DNA from: Mesorhizobium shangrilense
GTDB lineage: Bacteria > Pseudomonadota > Alphaproteobacteria > Rhizobiales > Rhizobiaceae
Assembly: GCF_040537815.1 (NCBI RefSeq)
Contig: NZ_JBEWSZ010000016.1
Location: 1-41,563, forward strand
DNA: 41,563 nucleotides
Reading direction: 5' to 3'
Below are positions 16,315 through 26,345 of the stretch, piece after piece. The first letter of the stretch is position 1; every line of letters starts with the position of its first letter. Below the pieces are notes generated by a model. The model made no database searches. It was not told where the DNA came from and worked only from the letters and a program-made list of their open reading frames with translations. A program made the position numbers and the translations under genes.

Positions 16315-16963
16315 GTGAGGCAGTTCGATTTCTTTTACTTCTTGGCAGCGGCTATGCCTATCTTTCCGTGATGCGCATCGGAGCGACCGCGAACGAGGCG
16401 GGCGTTGCCGTGCGCTGGCGGCCTTTCAATGTCCGCACCGTGATGGCCGAAAACAATATAGCGCTCCGCACGCAGGTGGCGAAGGTCTCCTACATGTGGC
16501 GCGCCGGGCGGCGACCCATGGTGTGCCCTTCGTCAAGGCGCCGGTCTGGCCGACGGATGCCGGGCTTCTCGCCAACCGGGTTTCTATGGTGGCGGCGGAA
16601 GGGGCTGGTGCGAGGCCTATACGTTGGCGAGCTTCAAGGCTTGGTATTTGGAGGGAATGGCGCTGGGCGATCGCGCCCATTTCGAGCATGTGCTGCCCCC
16701 CGCTCAGCCAAGATGTGGACGCCGCAATCGCCGCAGCCAACGCGCCGTCCGCTCATGAGCGGCTCAAGGCACAGACCGATGCGGCGCGCGGCTACGGCAT
16801 CTTCTTCGGCTCTCCGGCTTTCGTCGTGGACGGCGAGACCTTCTGGGGCATCGACAGGCTCGAGGAGGCTTTCGCGTGGGCCGATGGCAGGCACAGGCTA
16901 CAGAAGGCGGTAAAGTCAGGGTTGCGCAGCTCAAGCGCGAGCGGCACTTGCTCCCTGTCCTGA
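16315..16963 (+). pseudogene. 2-hydroxychromene-2-carboxylate isomerase (DsbA-like GST kappa family), frameshifted
   Basis: Three successive frames together rebuild most of the protein: RQFDFFYF, then YAYLSVMRIGATANEAG and VAVRWRPFNVRTVMAEN, then VPFVKAPVWPTDAGLLANRV, and at the end LSQDVDAAIAAANAPSAHE, GIFFGSPAFVVDGETFWGID and RLEEAFAWADG. The GxPAFVVDGExFWGxDR motif is the family's C-terminal hallmark. At least three single-base or short indels break it (near 16345, 16500 and 16600). The enzyme isomerises an intermediate of naphthalene or other aromatic breakdown with glutathione. No aromatic-degradation genes are next to it. Confidence 0.8.
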
Positions 16964-17314
16964 CACCTCGCAACCGGGCTCTGTGGTGAGATACGACGCG
17001 GGCCCAGGCTGCACGCATCGGATGCGGTCAAGCCATAAAAAAATGGCCGGCGCCAAGCAGGGGGAGTTGCCTGATGGCGCCGGCCAAACGGCGGGATAGA
17101 GCTCCGCCGCACACCCAAACCTAGCTGAGTCTTTACGTTACGTCACTTGTGGTTGGCTCGCGCGCGTCGGATTGCGGCTCGCTTGGTACGCCAGGGAACG
17201 CGATCAGCCGATCAAATACTCGTGATCTATGTGAACGTCACGGATTGGTCACCATGGCGAGGATAGCTGTGTCGGCGCAAGGAAATTAGCTCTTGCTTAA
17301 TTTAGGAGGACACT
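16964..17314. other. Intergenic region with an orphan minus-strand terminator
   Basis: About 350 bases without a protein gene. The only clear structure is the minus-strand terminator at 17037-17086. The right end holds the promoter and ribosome binding site (AGGAGG) of the secreted protein gene at 17315. Confidence 0.45.
17037..17086 (-). terminator. Orphan minus-strand terminator, possible sRNA 3' end
   Basis: An 11-bp perfect stem TGGCCGGCGCC (17044-17054) / GGCGCCGGCCA (17076-17086) is followed on the minus strand by seven T (17037-17043). The 21-base loop contains, on the minus strand, ACTCCCCCTG, an anti-Shine-Dalgarno-like pyrimidine run. No minus-strand protein gene lies within the 1.2 kb upstream of it (the next is the ald gene, whose own terminator is at 18262), so it may end a small RNA starting around 17100-17300. 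Confidence 0.65.
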
Positions 17315-17536
17315 ATGATTCGCAAGGTTCTGGTTACAGCTTCGGTTGTCGCGCTCGTCAGCATGCCGGCGTTTGCCGCCACCCAGTATTGGGTTGGAAA
17401 GGACGCCACAACCAAGAAATGCTCCGTGGTCACCACGAAGCCGGACGGCAAGAAGGTGACCGATGCGGGAACCAAGGCCTACGATTCCCAGGCCAATGCC
17501 GAAAAGGCACTGAAGCTGTTGAAGGACTGCAAGTAA
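17315..17536 (+). CDS. Small secreted protein, hypothetical
   Basis: 73 residues after a strong AGGAGG site. A signal peptide runs to residue 21 or 22 (SMPAFA then ATQYW). The mature 52 residues include two cysteines (KKCSVV and the C-terminal KDCK), suggesting one disulfide, and a basic, lysine-rich composition. Small periplasmic proteins with the YWVGKD...KCSVV...A..AL.....C layout are common in rhizobia but have no known role. It has its own terminator and no operon partner. Confidence 0.8.
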   Translation: MIRKVLVTASVVALVSMPAFAATQYWVGKDATTKKCSVVTTKPDGKKVTDAGTKAYDSQANAEKALKLLKDCK

Positions 17537-17553
17537 CTGGCGTCCCCCGACGC

Positions 17554-17586
17554 GGCCCGCTCGGCTTTCGGCCGGGCGGCCTTTTC
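17554..17586 (+). terminator. Rho-independent terminator of the small secreted protein gene
   Basis: GC-rich hairpin formed by GGCCCGCTCGGC and GGCCGGGCGGCC with a TTTC-type loop, followed by TTTTCTCTT, 18 bases after the stop codon. The stem has minor mismatches. Confidence 0.75.
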
Positions 17587-17718
17587 TCTTGCACGAAGCC
17601 TGGCGGCGCGCGACGCGGGGCCTTGATGGCAGCCCGTGATGGCGGTTCGGCGAGCGGTGTGACTGGATTGCCTTACCGCCGCCGCGAACCGCTGGTTGCG
17701 CGACGCATGTCAGGCAAG

Positions 17719-17747
17719 AACCCGCTCCAGCAATGGGCGGGTTTTTT
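17719..17747 (+). terminator. Second plus-strand terminator, orphan
   Basis: AACCCGC (17719-17725) pairs with GCGGGTT (17737-17743) and is followed by a run of T. The preceding terminator ends at 17586, so a separate short transcript of up to about 130 bases between them is possible. A 43-residue frame (17626-17757) without a ribosome binding site is the only open frame there. Confidence 0.6.
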
Positions 17748-17757
17748 CATGCATTAA

Positions 17758-18261
17758 TTTATTGGTAGCGCTGTCCCACTTGCCGTTGCGTAATTCGGCG
17801 GGTAGGGCAGATGGTGGTCCCCTCTCCGACGGCACTCCCATTACTTTAAAGGCTCTTGGCCTGGACGGCGGTTGGACATCTACTCCCCCACGCGTGTCTT
17901 TTGCAAAGGGCCTTTGACAGAGAGGGTTAGACCCACCGGAATGCTCCTGCGTTGAAGAGACAGATAGTCCGTGTGTTCGTCGCCGCGAGACATTGTCTGG
18001 CCACCGAAGAGGCGGCGGGACAGGTCCTATCGGTTCCACAGTAACAGTCTGGTCGAGACCGGGACGATTGCACCGAACAGCCAGAGGCGAATGCTCGTGC
18101 TTCCGGGGTGCTCCTCAGTCGCACCAGGAAGCGAGCGATTTCGGCTGGCGATGTCCAGGTTCGGACGCGTTCAGCTTCATCGTCGACCAGCGTTTCGCCC
18201 CGACGAGCTGCACCGCGACATTGACGAAAAGGGGAGGGGAGACGCCTCTGCCGATCGTCGC
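17758..18261. other. Intergenic stretch without a recognised gene
   Basis: No defensible coding frame between the orphan terminator and the ald terminator. It contains copy 2 of a 40-base dispersed repeat (18201-18240). Confidence 0.4.
18201..18240 (+). repeat. Dispersed short repeat, copy 2
   Basis: Matches 12140-12179 at roughly 34 of 40 positions in direct orientation, with the shared start CGACGAGCTGCA and the shared end GGGGAGGGG. It lies 22 bases before the A-run of the ald terminator. Confidence 0.4.
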
Positions 18262-18294
18262 CAAAAAAAGCCCGCCGGAACGAACCGGCGGGCG
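18262..18294 (-). terminator. Rho-independent terminator of ald
   Basis: Perfect 9-bp stem CCGGCGGGC / GCCCGCCGG with a six-base loop and a seven-T tail on the minus strand, 29 bases after the ald stop codon. Confidence 0.92.
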
Positions 18295-18322
18295 AGACGG
18301 GAGGAAACTTTTTTTGGTGAAA

Positions 18323-19438
<1,116 letters not shown>

Positions 19439-19507
19439 CTTTTTATATCCTGATCCGGCCCTTTGAGGGCGCGTTCCCTGTCTAGGCTCAGTGAACCACG
19501 AATCGTT

Positions 19508-19535
19508 GCGCAAGTGTTTGCGAATGCGCTTGCGC
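19508..19535. promoter_or_regulatory. Inverted repeat in the ald / Lrp-stump intergenic region
   Basis: GCGCAAG (19508-19514) and CTTGCGC (19529-19535) form a perfect dyad with 14 bases between; TTTGCG and another TTGCGCGAAA copy lie close by. The position, 70 bases upstream of ald and between it and the regulator stump, suits an AldR/Lrp-type operator. Assignment is inference. Confidence 0.5.
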
Positions 19536-19597
19536 AGGAGGGCGAGATTCGATAATCGTTGCGCGAAATTGCCATGTTGTCGCAGGAATCGCGAAAA

Positions 19598-19708
19598 ATG
19601 CCGCTCGACAGGATCGATATCGCCATTCTCGAGACATTGCAGAAGGATGGTCGGACATCGAACGATGCTCGCCGGATTCAGTCCGGCTTGAACCGTTGCT
19701 CTGCATGA
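19598..19708 (+). pseudogene. Lrp/AsnC-family regulator (AldR-like), N-terminal stump
   Basis: An ATG at 19598 opens MPLDRIDIAILETLQKDGRT followed by SNDAR, the start of the helix-turn-helix domain of Lrp/AsnC regulators (LD..D..IL..LQ.DGR.SN..LA). After residue 25 the match is lost and the frame stops at codon 37; the second helix and the whole ligand-binding domain are missing. It is divergent from ald with an inverted repeat between, the usual arrangement of aldR and ald. Confidence 0.75.
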
Positions 19709-20167
19709 CGGCTTGACAAAACGAGTGGGGCGATCGTGACGCGCTGCTGCAAACCACGGCTTGCCGACGATGTCCTGCTGCCCACCAGTCGCGACCTGTT
19801 TGCGGCGCAGCGATTAGATTGACTGAAAGCACGCGCCAGCGTTTTCACAGCCGAAAAACCCGCCACTCTTGGGGGCAAGAGCGGCGGGCTTTCTGCAGAG
19901 CTACTCGAACTGAATACGCGTTCCCACTCACATTAGCTGCGGATAATTAAGGCCGCATTAACATGCAAAATTTGGGCATCTAAATCGATCCGAGTGCAGG
20001 ATGCCGCGCACCCGGGCGTTCGGCGCCTAAATTGCCGCCGTGGTTAAATTTACAAACGATCAGCGATCAGAAAATCCGCGCTTGACGCTACGTAAGCTCT
20101 CGTGTTTTTCGCTGTGCGGGGAACGACTTCCATTCTCGGTCCAGGGCGACGAAAATGAGGGGCAGCA
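19709..20167. other. Intergenic stretch with one hairpin
   Basis: No coding frame is supported. It holds the hairpin at 19854-19892 and an AT-rich part around 19930-20060 that could be the promoter of the small gene at 20168. Confidence 0.4.
19854..19892 (-). terminator. Hairpin with T-run on the minus strand
   Basis: Arms 19859-19870 (CCCGCCACTCTT) and 19877-19888 (AAGAGCGGCGGG) pair except for one mismatch-type position; on the minus strand five T follow. No minus-strand gene is recognised just upstream, so what it ends is unknown; the plus strand has a weaker CTTTC tail and it could act in both directions. Confidence 0.55.
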
Positions 20168-20353
20168 ATGGTGGCTGGCGAACCTAATGACGTGCGCGTC
20201 AAGCGTTGCGGTGGGGGATGGGCCGTTCATATTATTGAGGACGGCAAACTGACGATTCATCGGTTCACGACACAGTGTCCCGCCGAGAATTTCGCCGATG
20301 ACCAACGGGCCAGGCTCGGCCTTGCTAGCAAGCCACCGATTGACGAGCGCTGA
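20168..20353 (+). CDS. Small hypothetical protein
   Basis: 61 residues from an ATG with AGGGG six bases upstream. The sequence GGGWAVHIIEDGKLTIHRFT followed by TQCPAENFADDQRARLGL looks like a compact strand-strand-helix fold similar to short uncharacterised rhizobial proteins (a W-x-V strand, then a helix ending in Q-R-x-R-L-G-L). No family name can be given. It has no operon partner. Confidence 0.5.
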   Translation: MVAGEPNDVRVKRCGGGWAVHIIEDGKLTIHRFTTQCPAENFADDQRARLGLASKPPIDER

Positions 20354-20623
20354 TGTCAGCACCGGATTTGGGGAGACCTTGGATGGCTGGTGAGCCTTGG
20401 CGCCACCGGAAGAAGCATATTCCCGAACGTCTATTTCAATGCTGCTTGCGGCTCTCAGGCTAGCCATGTGACCTGCTTGATCGACACGGCGGCCAAGATC
20501 ATGAAAAGCCAGGTCGTCAAGGACCCGGCCGCGGTGCCGGAAAAGGCAGTAAGAATTTGCAAGCCGCCACCGCAACTGACTCAGACTGGAGCCGCGTGGC
20601 TGTTGGCTCAACCGCGGAGATGC

Positions 20624-20745
20624 GGACATTGCGCGATCTCACGAAAGCCCCCTTTTGCGAAAGGCGCGACGAGGCTCTCCTCAAAGCTGGAGTGTCATTG
20701 ATGCGTGAGGCTTAGGTCCTCTCTTCAGCGCTGGGCGAATTGCAA
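20624..20745 (-). repeat. 3' region of glycine-rich gene plus terminator, degraded inverted copy B
   Basis: Read on the minus strand, it contains TTGCAATTCGCCCAGCGCTG, then AAGAGAGG, TGACACTCCAGCTT and GCGCAATGTCC in the order of copy A (15643-15771). The coding end survives as LQFAQR-stop (copy A has LQLARR-stop). The terminator stem is broken. It starts 37 bases after the panD stop codon on the same strand. Confidence 0.65.
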
Positions 20746-20781
20746 CGGGGAGGAGAGGCCCTCTCAGATGTGCGGCGGGAG

Positions 20782-21234
20782 TCAAGCCCCGGAGACCAGG
20801 GCAGGAATGGCCAACGCCTCATTCGCCTCGTCAAGGATGGAGAAACTGTAACGGCCTTCTGCGTCAAGATCGACGGAGTAGCTCAGGCGGTCGAGTATGT
20901 GATTGTCCTGGTCGAACGTTACGATCCGCGGTTTTAGCGAGGTGATATGCGCTTCGTCCAGGTAGATGGAGTTGCAGACGATGATCTGGTCGTCGGGCTG
21001 GCAGGTGCGAGCGGCAGCACCATTGAGGATGCAGCATCGTGACCCGCGCTCGCCCAGAATGACATAGGTCGAAATCCGCGCACCGGAATTCTTGTTCCAT
21101 ATGTCCACGAATTCCATCGGCAGGATTCCAGCTGCTTCGCAGTGGTCAGGGTCCAGCGTTATCGAACCGTGGTAGTTGAGGTTCGCTTCGGTGACGTAGA
21201 TGCCGTGCAGCTTGCCGGCGACGAGTTTTCGCAT
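20782..21234 (-). CDS. panD: Aspartate 1-decarboxylase proenzyme
   Basis: 150 residues. It decarboxylates L-aspartate to beta-alanine for pantothenate and coenzyme A. The self-cleavage site is LNYHGSITLD, cutting Gly23-Ser24 to create the pyruvoyl cofactor on Ser24. Other family residues are seen in LPMEFVDIWNKNSGARISTY and CCILNGAAARTCQPDDQIIV. The C-terminal 25-30 residues are longer than in the E. coli enzyme (126 residues). It lies 52 bases after bioZ and is the last gene of the cofactor cluster. panB and panC are not in this window, so the gene serves a pathway completed elsewhere. Confidence 0.95.
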   Translation of the reverse strand: MRKLVAGKLHGIYVTEANLNYHGSITLDPDHCEAAGILPMEFVDIWNKNSGARISTYVILGERGSRCCILNGAAARTCQPDDQIIVCNSIYLDEAHITSLKPRIVTFDQDNHILDRLSYSVDLDAEGRYSFSILDEANEALAIPALVSGA

Positions 21235-21286
21235 TGGTTCTGTTGTCCCTATTCACAAGGTCAATCTTGGCAGCCGGGTCGCCTCG

Positions 21287-22270
21287 CTAAATTCCGACGG
21301 CGAGGGCACCGCCGCTGAGACCGGCGCCCGCTGCTGCCAGAAGGATTTTCTCACCTGGTCGAAACGGCTCGGTCTGATGGGCCAGCGAGAGCGAGAGCGG
21401 GATCGTCGCGGCTGAAGAGTTGCCGTAGTCGGCGATCGTCTTGACGATGGCTTGATCCGCTATGCCAAGGTTTCGTCCGACCGCATCGAAAATGCGGGCA
21501 TTGGCCTGGTGCGGCACGAACCGATCGATGTCCTGCGGCTGCAATTGGGCCGCGGCGAGCGCGTCCTTTGAACATGCAGTCATCATGTCCACGGCCCTGG
21601 CGAACACTTCGCGGCCATCAGCGATCGTCATCCGGGTTTCCCCGAGGTCGAGGCCGCCGTGGAACGGCATGTTGCTACCGCCCGCCGGAATCTGGATCAG
21701 CCCGTAGCGTGAGCCGTCCGAATCCACCGAGGCGCCGAGGATGCCCCGCTCCGGGTCCTCGCACGGACCAATCACCAGGGCACCCGCGGCATCGGCGAAA
21801 AGGACCGAGCTTGCGCGCTCGGCTGGGTTGATGCGGCGGCTGAGGATGTTGGCGGCGATGACCAGCGCTGGTTTGCCGTGCAGGCGGGTGAATCCATCGG
21901 CGAACATCAGCGCATAGATGAAGCCGGCGCAGGCACCAGCGAGGTCGACCGCACCTGCGCGGCCAAGGCTGAGCTTGTGCGCGACCAGGGGTGCACTGGG
22001 CGGAAGCAGATGGTCGGGTGTCGAGGTGGCAAGCAACAAAAGACCAATGTCGCCCCGGGCGATGCCGGCATTCGCCAGCGCCATGTCGCCGGCCTGCGCG
22101 GCAAGGCCCGACAGCGTGTCTTCGTCCGTTGCCCAGAAGCGCGAACGAATTCCGGTGCGCCGCTCGATCCAGCCGGGCTCTAGCCCGAGACTGTTTTCGA
22201 TCTCCGGGTTCTCGACCTTGCGCGCGGGCGCATGATGACCAAACCCGAGAAGGCGCGACGACCTGCTCAC
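21287..22270 (-). CDS. bioZ: BioZ, 3-oxoacyl-ACP synthase III-like enzyme for pimeloyl precursor
   Basis: 327 residues of the FabH (KAS III) family with the full catalytic triad: Cys114 ([12 protein letters not shown]), His254 ([14 protein letters not shown]) and Asn284 ([13 protein letters not shown]). Within a bio operon that lacks bioC and bioH, the FabH-like gene is BioZ, which in alphaproteobacteria condenses glutaryl-CoA with malonyl-ACP to start pimeloyl-ACP synthesis. Its start overlaps the bioA stop by four bases. Distinction from housekeeping FabH rests on context. Acts in the cytoplasm. Confidence 0.93.
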   Translation of the reverse strand: MSRSSRLLGFGHHAPARKVENPEIENSLGLEPGWIERRTGIRSRFWATDEDTLSGLAAQAGDMALANAGIARGDIGLLLLATSTPDHLLPPSAPLVAHKLSLGRAGAVDLAGACAGFIYALMFADGFTRLHGKPALVIAANILSRRINPAERASSVLFADAAGALVIGPCEDPERGILGASVDSDGSRYGLIQIPAGGSNMPFHGGLDLGETRMTIADGREVFARAVDMMTACSKDALAAAQLQPQDIDRFVPHQANARIFDAVGRNLGIADQAIVKTIADYGNSSAATIPLSLSLAHQTEPFRPGEKILLAAAGAGLSGGALAVGI

Positions 22271-23535
22271 GGCTTGGCGCCGAAACGCTCGCCGGCCTCC
22301 TCGATGGCGTCATAGAGCCCGTCGAGCTCGTCGCCGGTGATGCAATAGGGCGGCAGAAGATAGAGGACATTGCCGAGCGGACGCACGAGCAGTCCGCGCT
22401 CGAGGAAGAATGCGCGCAGTTTCGGCCCGATGTCGGCCAGATAGCCGGCGGAGCCTGTACGCAGGTCGAGAGCCGTGATCGTCCCGGTCGCCCGGCTGTC
22501 GGTGAAGCGAGGGTTGTCGCGAAAGCGTTGAAGCCCGGCGGCCTGCCTCGCGCTCAGGGCCGCGATCCGCTCGGCCACCGGTTCGTCGTGCCAGATCTCG
22601 ACATTGGCGAGTGCGGCCGCACAGGCGATCGGATTGGCGGTGTAGGAACTCGAGTGGAAAAACGTCTTCTTCCTGTCCTCGGAATAATGGGCCTGGAAGA
22701 TGGCATCGGTGGCGAGCGTGGCGGCCAGCGGGATCACGCCGCCCGTCAGCCCTTTCGAGGTGCACAGGATATCCGGAGAGATGGATGCCTGCTCGCAGGC
22801 GAACATGGTTCCGGTGCGCCCCCAGCCGGTCATCACTTCGTCGGCGATCAGCAGCGTGCCGGAGGTCTCGGCGATCTTCTTCAATTCGGCCAGAACCCAG
22901 GCCGGATACATCAGCATGCCGCCGGCGCCAAGCACCAGCGGCTCGACGATCAGCGCGGCGGCGTGTCGGTCACGGGAGACTGCCTCGAATCGATCCAGCG
23001 TCTCCTGCTCTCGCCCCGCGGCCGGGAAGGGGATGGTGTCGACCTCGAACAGCAGCGGTTCGTAGGCAGCGTTGAACACGCCGCGGGCGCCGACGCTCAT
23101 CGTGCCGATCGTGTCGCCATGATAGCTGTGCTCCATAACGACGATGCGCGAGCGCGGCGCGCCGATGTTGCGGAAATAGCCGAGCGCCATCTTCAGCGCG
23201 ACTTCGACCGAGGTCGAGCCGCTGTCGGAATAAAACACCCAGTCTAGTCCGGAGGGAGCGAGACCGACGAGCGCTCTGGCCAGGCGTTCGGCCGGCTCGT
23301 GCGTGAAGCCTGCGAAGATGATCTGGTCGAGGCTCGATGCGGTCTTCTCGATGGCCTTCATGATGCGGGGATGCCGGTGGCCATGGGTGACGACCCACCA
23401 GGAAGAGATGGCGTCCAGGATGCGCGTGCCGTCCGCCTTGTGGAGATAGGCGCCTTCCGTCAGGACGATTTCTGGGATCGCCGGCTCAAGCGCGTGCTGC
23501 GTGAACGGATGCCAGACTTGAGACTGCGACATCAT
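22267..23535 (-). CDS. bioA: Adenosylmethionine-8-amino-7-oxononanoate aminotransferase
   Basis: 422 residues, normal length. It converts KAPA to DAPA using SAM as amino donor and PLP. Family marks are VWHPFTQH at the N-terminus, [54 protein letters not shown] and the PLP-lysine segment [17 protein letters not shown]. Four-base overlaps join it to bioD upstream and bioZ downstream. Confidence 0.97.
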   Translation of the reverse strand: MMSQSQVWHPFTQHALEPAIPEIVLTEGAYLHKADGTRILDAISSWWVVTHGHRHPRIMKAIEKTASSLDQIIFAGFTHEPAERLARALVGLAPSGLDWVFYSDSGSTSVEVALKMALGYFRNIGAPRSRIVVMEHSYHGDTIGTMSVGARGVFNAAYEPLLFEVDTIPFPAAGREQETLDRFEAVSRDRHAAALIVEPLVLGAGGMLMYPAWVLAELKKIAETSGTLLIADEVMTGWGRTGTMFACEQASISPDILCTSKGLTGGVIPLAATLATDAIFQAHYSEDRKKTFFHSSSYTANPIACAAALANVEIWHDEPVAERIAALSARQAAGLQRFRDNPRFTDSRATGTITALDLRTGSAGYLADIGPKLRAFFLERGLLVRPLGNVLYLLPPYCITGDELDGLYDAIEEAGERFGAKP

Positions 23536-24167
23536 TCGCCTCCGGCAATCGAGGCAAGGTCAAAGCCGGCAACCATCGCTTCTCTCAGCGTTTCGCTCGT
23601 CAGCGGATCGAGCAGCGGCAGCCTGCCGAGCTGTGGCACCCCGCTGAATTCCACGATGGTCTTTTGCGTGTCGGCCACCTCCTCGCCAATGAAGGCGAGG
23701 CCGATGATCGGGATGGAGCGGGCCCGCAGCGCCTCGATTGAAAGGAGCGTGTGGTTGATTGTGCCCAGCGCCGTGCGGGCGCACAGAATGATCGGCAGCC
23801 GCCACTGCGCGAATATGTCGATGAACTTTGTCTGCCGGTTGAGCGGCACCATCAGGCCGCCGGCGCCTTCGATGACGAGCGGACCCGGCAAGACTGGAAG
23901 CGAGAGCCTTGCCGCCTCGATCGCGACGCCGTCGATCTCAGCCGAACGATGCGGCGACAGCGGCTTGCTCAAGCGGTAGACTTCCGGCAGCACGCGCCCT
24001 GGCGGCAGGCCGGCAAGCCGCGCAACCGCCTCGCTGTCGGTCTCGTCGTCGAGACCTGATTGAACCGGTTTCCAGTAGAAGCCATCGAGCAGGCCGACGA
24101 GCCCAGCCGAAAACACGGTCTTGCCAATTCCGGTGTCGGTTCCGGTGATGACGATGCGTTTGGTCAT
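23532..24167 (-). CDS. bioD: Dethiobiotin synthetase
   Basis: 211 residues. ATP-dependent closure of the ureido ring on DAPA to dethiobiotin. The P-loop is [17 protein letters not shown] (7-23), followed by [10 protein letters not shown], and [15 protein letters not shown] carries the second nucleotide/substrate motif. Four-base overlaps with bioF and bioA. Confidence 0.97.
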   Translation of the reverse strand: MTKRIVITGTDTGIGKTVFSAGLVGLLDGFYWKPVQSGLDDETDSEAVARLAGLPPGRVLPEVYRLSKPLSPHRSAEIDGVAIEAARLSLPVLPGPLVIEGAGGLMVPLNRQTKFIDIFAQWRLPIILCARTALGTINHTLLSIEALRARSIPIIGLAFIGEEVADTQKTIVEFSGVPQLGRLPLLDPLTSETLREAMVAGFDLASIAGGE

Positions 24168-25303
24168 GCCGAGCCTAGCACCTCGGCAAGTGCCTCGACC
24201 ATCGCCGAAATGTCGGCTTCGTCGACATTCAGCGTCAGCGAAATGCGCAGACGCGACGTGCCCTCGGGCACAGTCGGCGGACGAATGCCGCGTATGTCGA
24301 AGCCGCGCGCCTGCAGTGCCGCCGCCACCGCCATGGTGCGCCTGACGTCGCCGATCACAACTGGCTGGATCTGCGAGCCGCTCGGTAGAACGCCGCAGCG
24401 CTCGGCCAATTGACGGCCCGCCAAGGCGATGCGCTCATGCAGCTGAACGCGGCGCAGCGGCTCGTCGGACAGTATGGCGAGCGCTTCGCGCGCCGCGACC
24501 GCCATCAGCGGCGATGGCGCGGTAGCGTATATGAATGGCCGGCAACGGTTGACGAGATAATCGCACAGCGTTCCCGGTCCGGTGACCAGTGCGCCAGACG
24601 CGCCGAGCGCCTTGCCGCAGGTATGGAGCGCAATGGTGTTGTCGCGGCCCTCGAATGCGGCGGCCAGTCCCCGGCCGTCCGGTCCCCAGACGTCGGTGGC
24701 ATGCGCCTCGTCGACGACGAGGAATGCCTCGTGCCGGTCGGCAAGCGCAACCAGGCCCTTCATCGGCGCGCGGTCGCCATCCATGCTGTAGAGGCTTTCG
24801 ACCGCGATCCAGACGCGCCCCGTGCCGCCTTCGGCGCGCCAGCGCGTGATCGCATCCTCGATGGCATTGATGTCGTTGTGCGCGGCCAGCACGAACTGCG
24901 CGCGGCCGGCCTGGGCGCCCTCGTGCATGCTGGCATGGGCGAGCTCGTCGAGGACCAGCAGGTCGCCCTTCTGCGGCAGGGCGGTCAGGAGTGCGAAGTT
25001 GGCGATGTAGCCGCTGCCGAAGAACAGTGCGCGTTCGGCGCCAAAGAACGTCGCCGCGTCCGCCTCCAGTTGCTCATGTTCCGGTGCATTGCCGCGCAAC
25101 AGCCGCGACCCGGTGGCGCCAACCGGTGTGCCCCGCGCGATCGCCGCCGCTACCGCATCGCCAAGCCTCCTCGAGGGGGCAAGCCCGAGATAGTCGTTCG
25201 ACGAGAAATCGAGGCCGGCGCGCGGCGACAGTGTCCGCAACCGGTCCTTGCGCGCCAGTCCCTGCAAGGTCGCGTCGTAGCGGGCAAGTGGTGCCCCGTT
25301 CAT
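24164..25303 (-). CDS. bioF: 8-amino-7-oxononanoate synthase
   Basis: 379 residues, fold-type I PLP enzyme condensing pimeloyl-ACP (or -CoA) with L-alanine to KAPA. Seen are [65 protein letters not shown] and the PLP-lysine motif [12 protein letters not shown]. The 4-base overlaps with bioB and bioD suggest coupled translation. Confidence 0.97.
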   Translation of the reverse strand: MNGAPLARYDATLQGLARKDRLRTLSPRAGLDFSSNDYLGLAPSRRLGDAVAAAIARGTPVGATGSRLLRGNAPEHEQLEADAATFFGAERALFFGSGYIANFALLTALPQKGDLLVLDELAHASMHEGAQAGRAQFVLAAHNDINAIEDAITRWRAEGGTGRVWIAVESLYSMDGDRAPMKGLVALADRHEAFLVVDEAHATDVWGPDGRGLAAAFEGRDNTIALHTCGKALGASGALVTGPGTLCDYLVNRCRPFIYATAPSPLMAVAAREALAILSDEPLRRVQLHERIALAGRQLAERCGVLPSGSQIQPVVIGDVRRTMAVAAALQARGFDIRGIRPPTVPEGTSRLRISLTLNVDEADISAMVEALAEVLGSA

Positions 25304-26304
25304 TGCGCCTCAAGTTCCATCGGCTCGATGCCAAGGCGGCGGAACAGGAGGCTATCCTTGTCTTCGCCGGGATTGTTCGCCGTCAGCAGCGTGTCGCCGA
25401 CGAAGATCGAGTTGGCGCCGGCAAAGAAGCACAGCGCCTGCATTTCATCTGTCATGGCGATGCGGCCGGCCGAAAGTCGGACATGCGATTTCGGCATCAT
25501 GATGCGCGCCAGCGCGATCACGCGCACGAATTCGATCGGCTCGATCGGCTTGGCCTCGGCAAGCGGGGTGCCGGCGATCGGGATCAGCATGTTGATCGGA
25601 ACGCTTTCGGGATGTTCCGGCAGATTGGCCAGCGTCACCAGCATGTCGATCCGGTCCACCGGCTCTTCGCCCATGCCGACAATACCACCGCAGCAGACCT
25701 TGATGCCGGATTGGCGGACGAGCTCGAGCGTTTCGAGCCGGTCAGCAAAACTGCGCGTGCCGATGATCTCGCTGTAGTAGCGTTCCGACGTATCGATGTT
25801 GTGGTTGTAATAGTCGAGACCCGCCTGTTTCAGCCGAGCGGTCTGCTCGAGATCGAGCATGCCGAGTGTCATGCAGGTTTCCATGCCGAGCGCCTTGACG
25901 CCTTCGACCATCGCCACCACCGCATCCATGTCGCGCGTCTTGGGGTTTCGCCACGCGGCACCCATGCAATATCGGGTGGCGCCCGCATCACGCGCCTTGG
26001 TCGCCTCGGCGATGACGCGCCTGACCTCTATCAGCTTGGACGCCTTCAGGCCGGTTTCGTGATGCGCCGACTGGCTGCAATAGCCGCAATCCTCCGGACA
26101 TCCACCTGTCTTGATGCTGAGAAGTCGGCTGAGCTGGACCTTGTTGGGTTCGAAATTCTGCCGGTGAACGGTTTGCGCCAGGAAGAGCAGATTGTTGAAA
26201 GGTGCATCGTGAACAGCCCGGGCCTTCTCCAGGGTCCACATCCCGTCATCGTTGGATTGCGCCTGTGAGATGTTATGGGCCGGGTCGGTGGCGTGCATGT
26301 TCAT
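25300..26304 (-). CDS. bioB: Biotin synthase
   Basis: 334 residues. Radical-SAM enzyme that inserts sulfur into dethiobiotin. The [4Fe-4S] ligands are in [13 protein letters not shown] (C69, C73, C76); the [2Fe-2S] ligands fall in [20 protein letters not shown] and [12 protein letters not shown], with the arginine in RLSAGRIAM. The start at 26304 is preferred because AGAGGAAAAGG precedes it; the frame is open to 26349. It starts 41 bases after nadC, probably on the same message. A C-terminal stop overlaps the bioF start. Confidence 0.97.
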   Translation of the reverse strand: MNMHATDPAHNISQAQSNDDGMWTLEKARAVHDAPFNNLLFLAQTVHRQNFEPNKVQLSRLLSIKTGGCPEDCGYCSQSAHHETGLKASKLIEVRRVIAEATKARDAGATRYCMGAAWRNPKTRDMDAVVAMVEGVKALGMETCMTLGMLDLEQTARLKQAGLDYYNHNIDTSERYYSEIIGTRSFADRLETLELVRQSGIKVCCGGIVGMGEEPVDRIDMLVTLANLPEHPESVPINMLIPIAGTPLAEAKPIEPIEFVRVIALARIMMPKSHVRLSAGRIAMTDEMQALCFFAGANSIFVGDTLLTANNPGEDKDSLLFRRLGIEPMELEAQ

Positions 26305-26345
26305 CCTTTTCCTCTCGGCGCGTCCAGTCCGATGACCATCGCTGG

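Noticed and set aside
20060..20629. 189-residue minus-strand frame before the hairpin at 19854
   Set aside because: No ribosome binding site, no domain, and it overlaps the more plausible small gene at 20168-20353.
21991..23247. 418-residue plus-strand open frame
   Set aside because: It is antisense to bioZ and bioA, which are unambiguous; composition is typical of GC-rich shadow frames.
24410..26268. Two plus-strand frames of more than 420 residues
   Set aside because: Antisense shadows of bioF and bioB.
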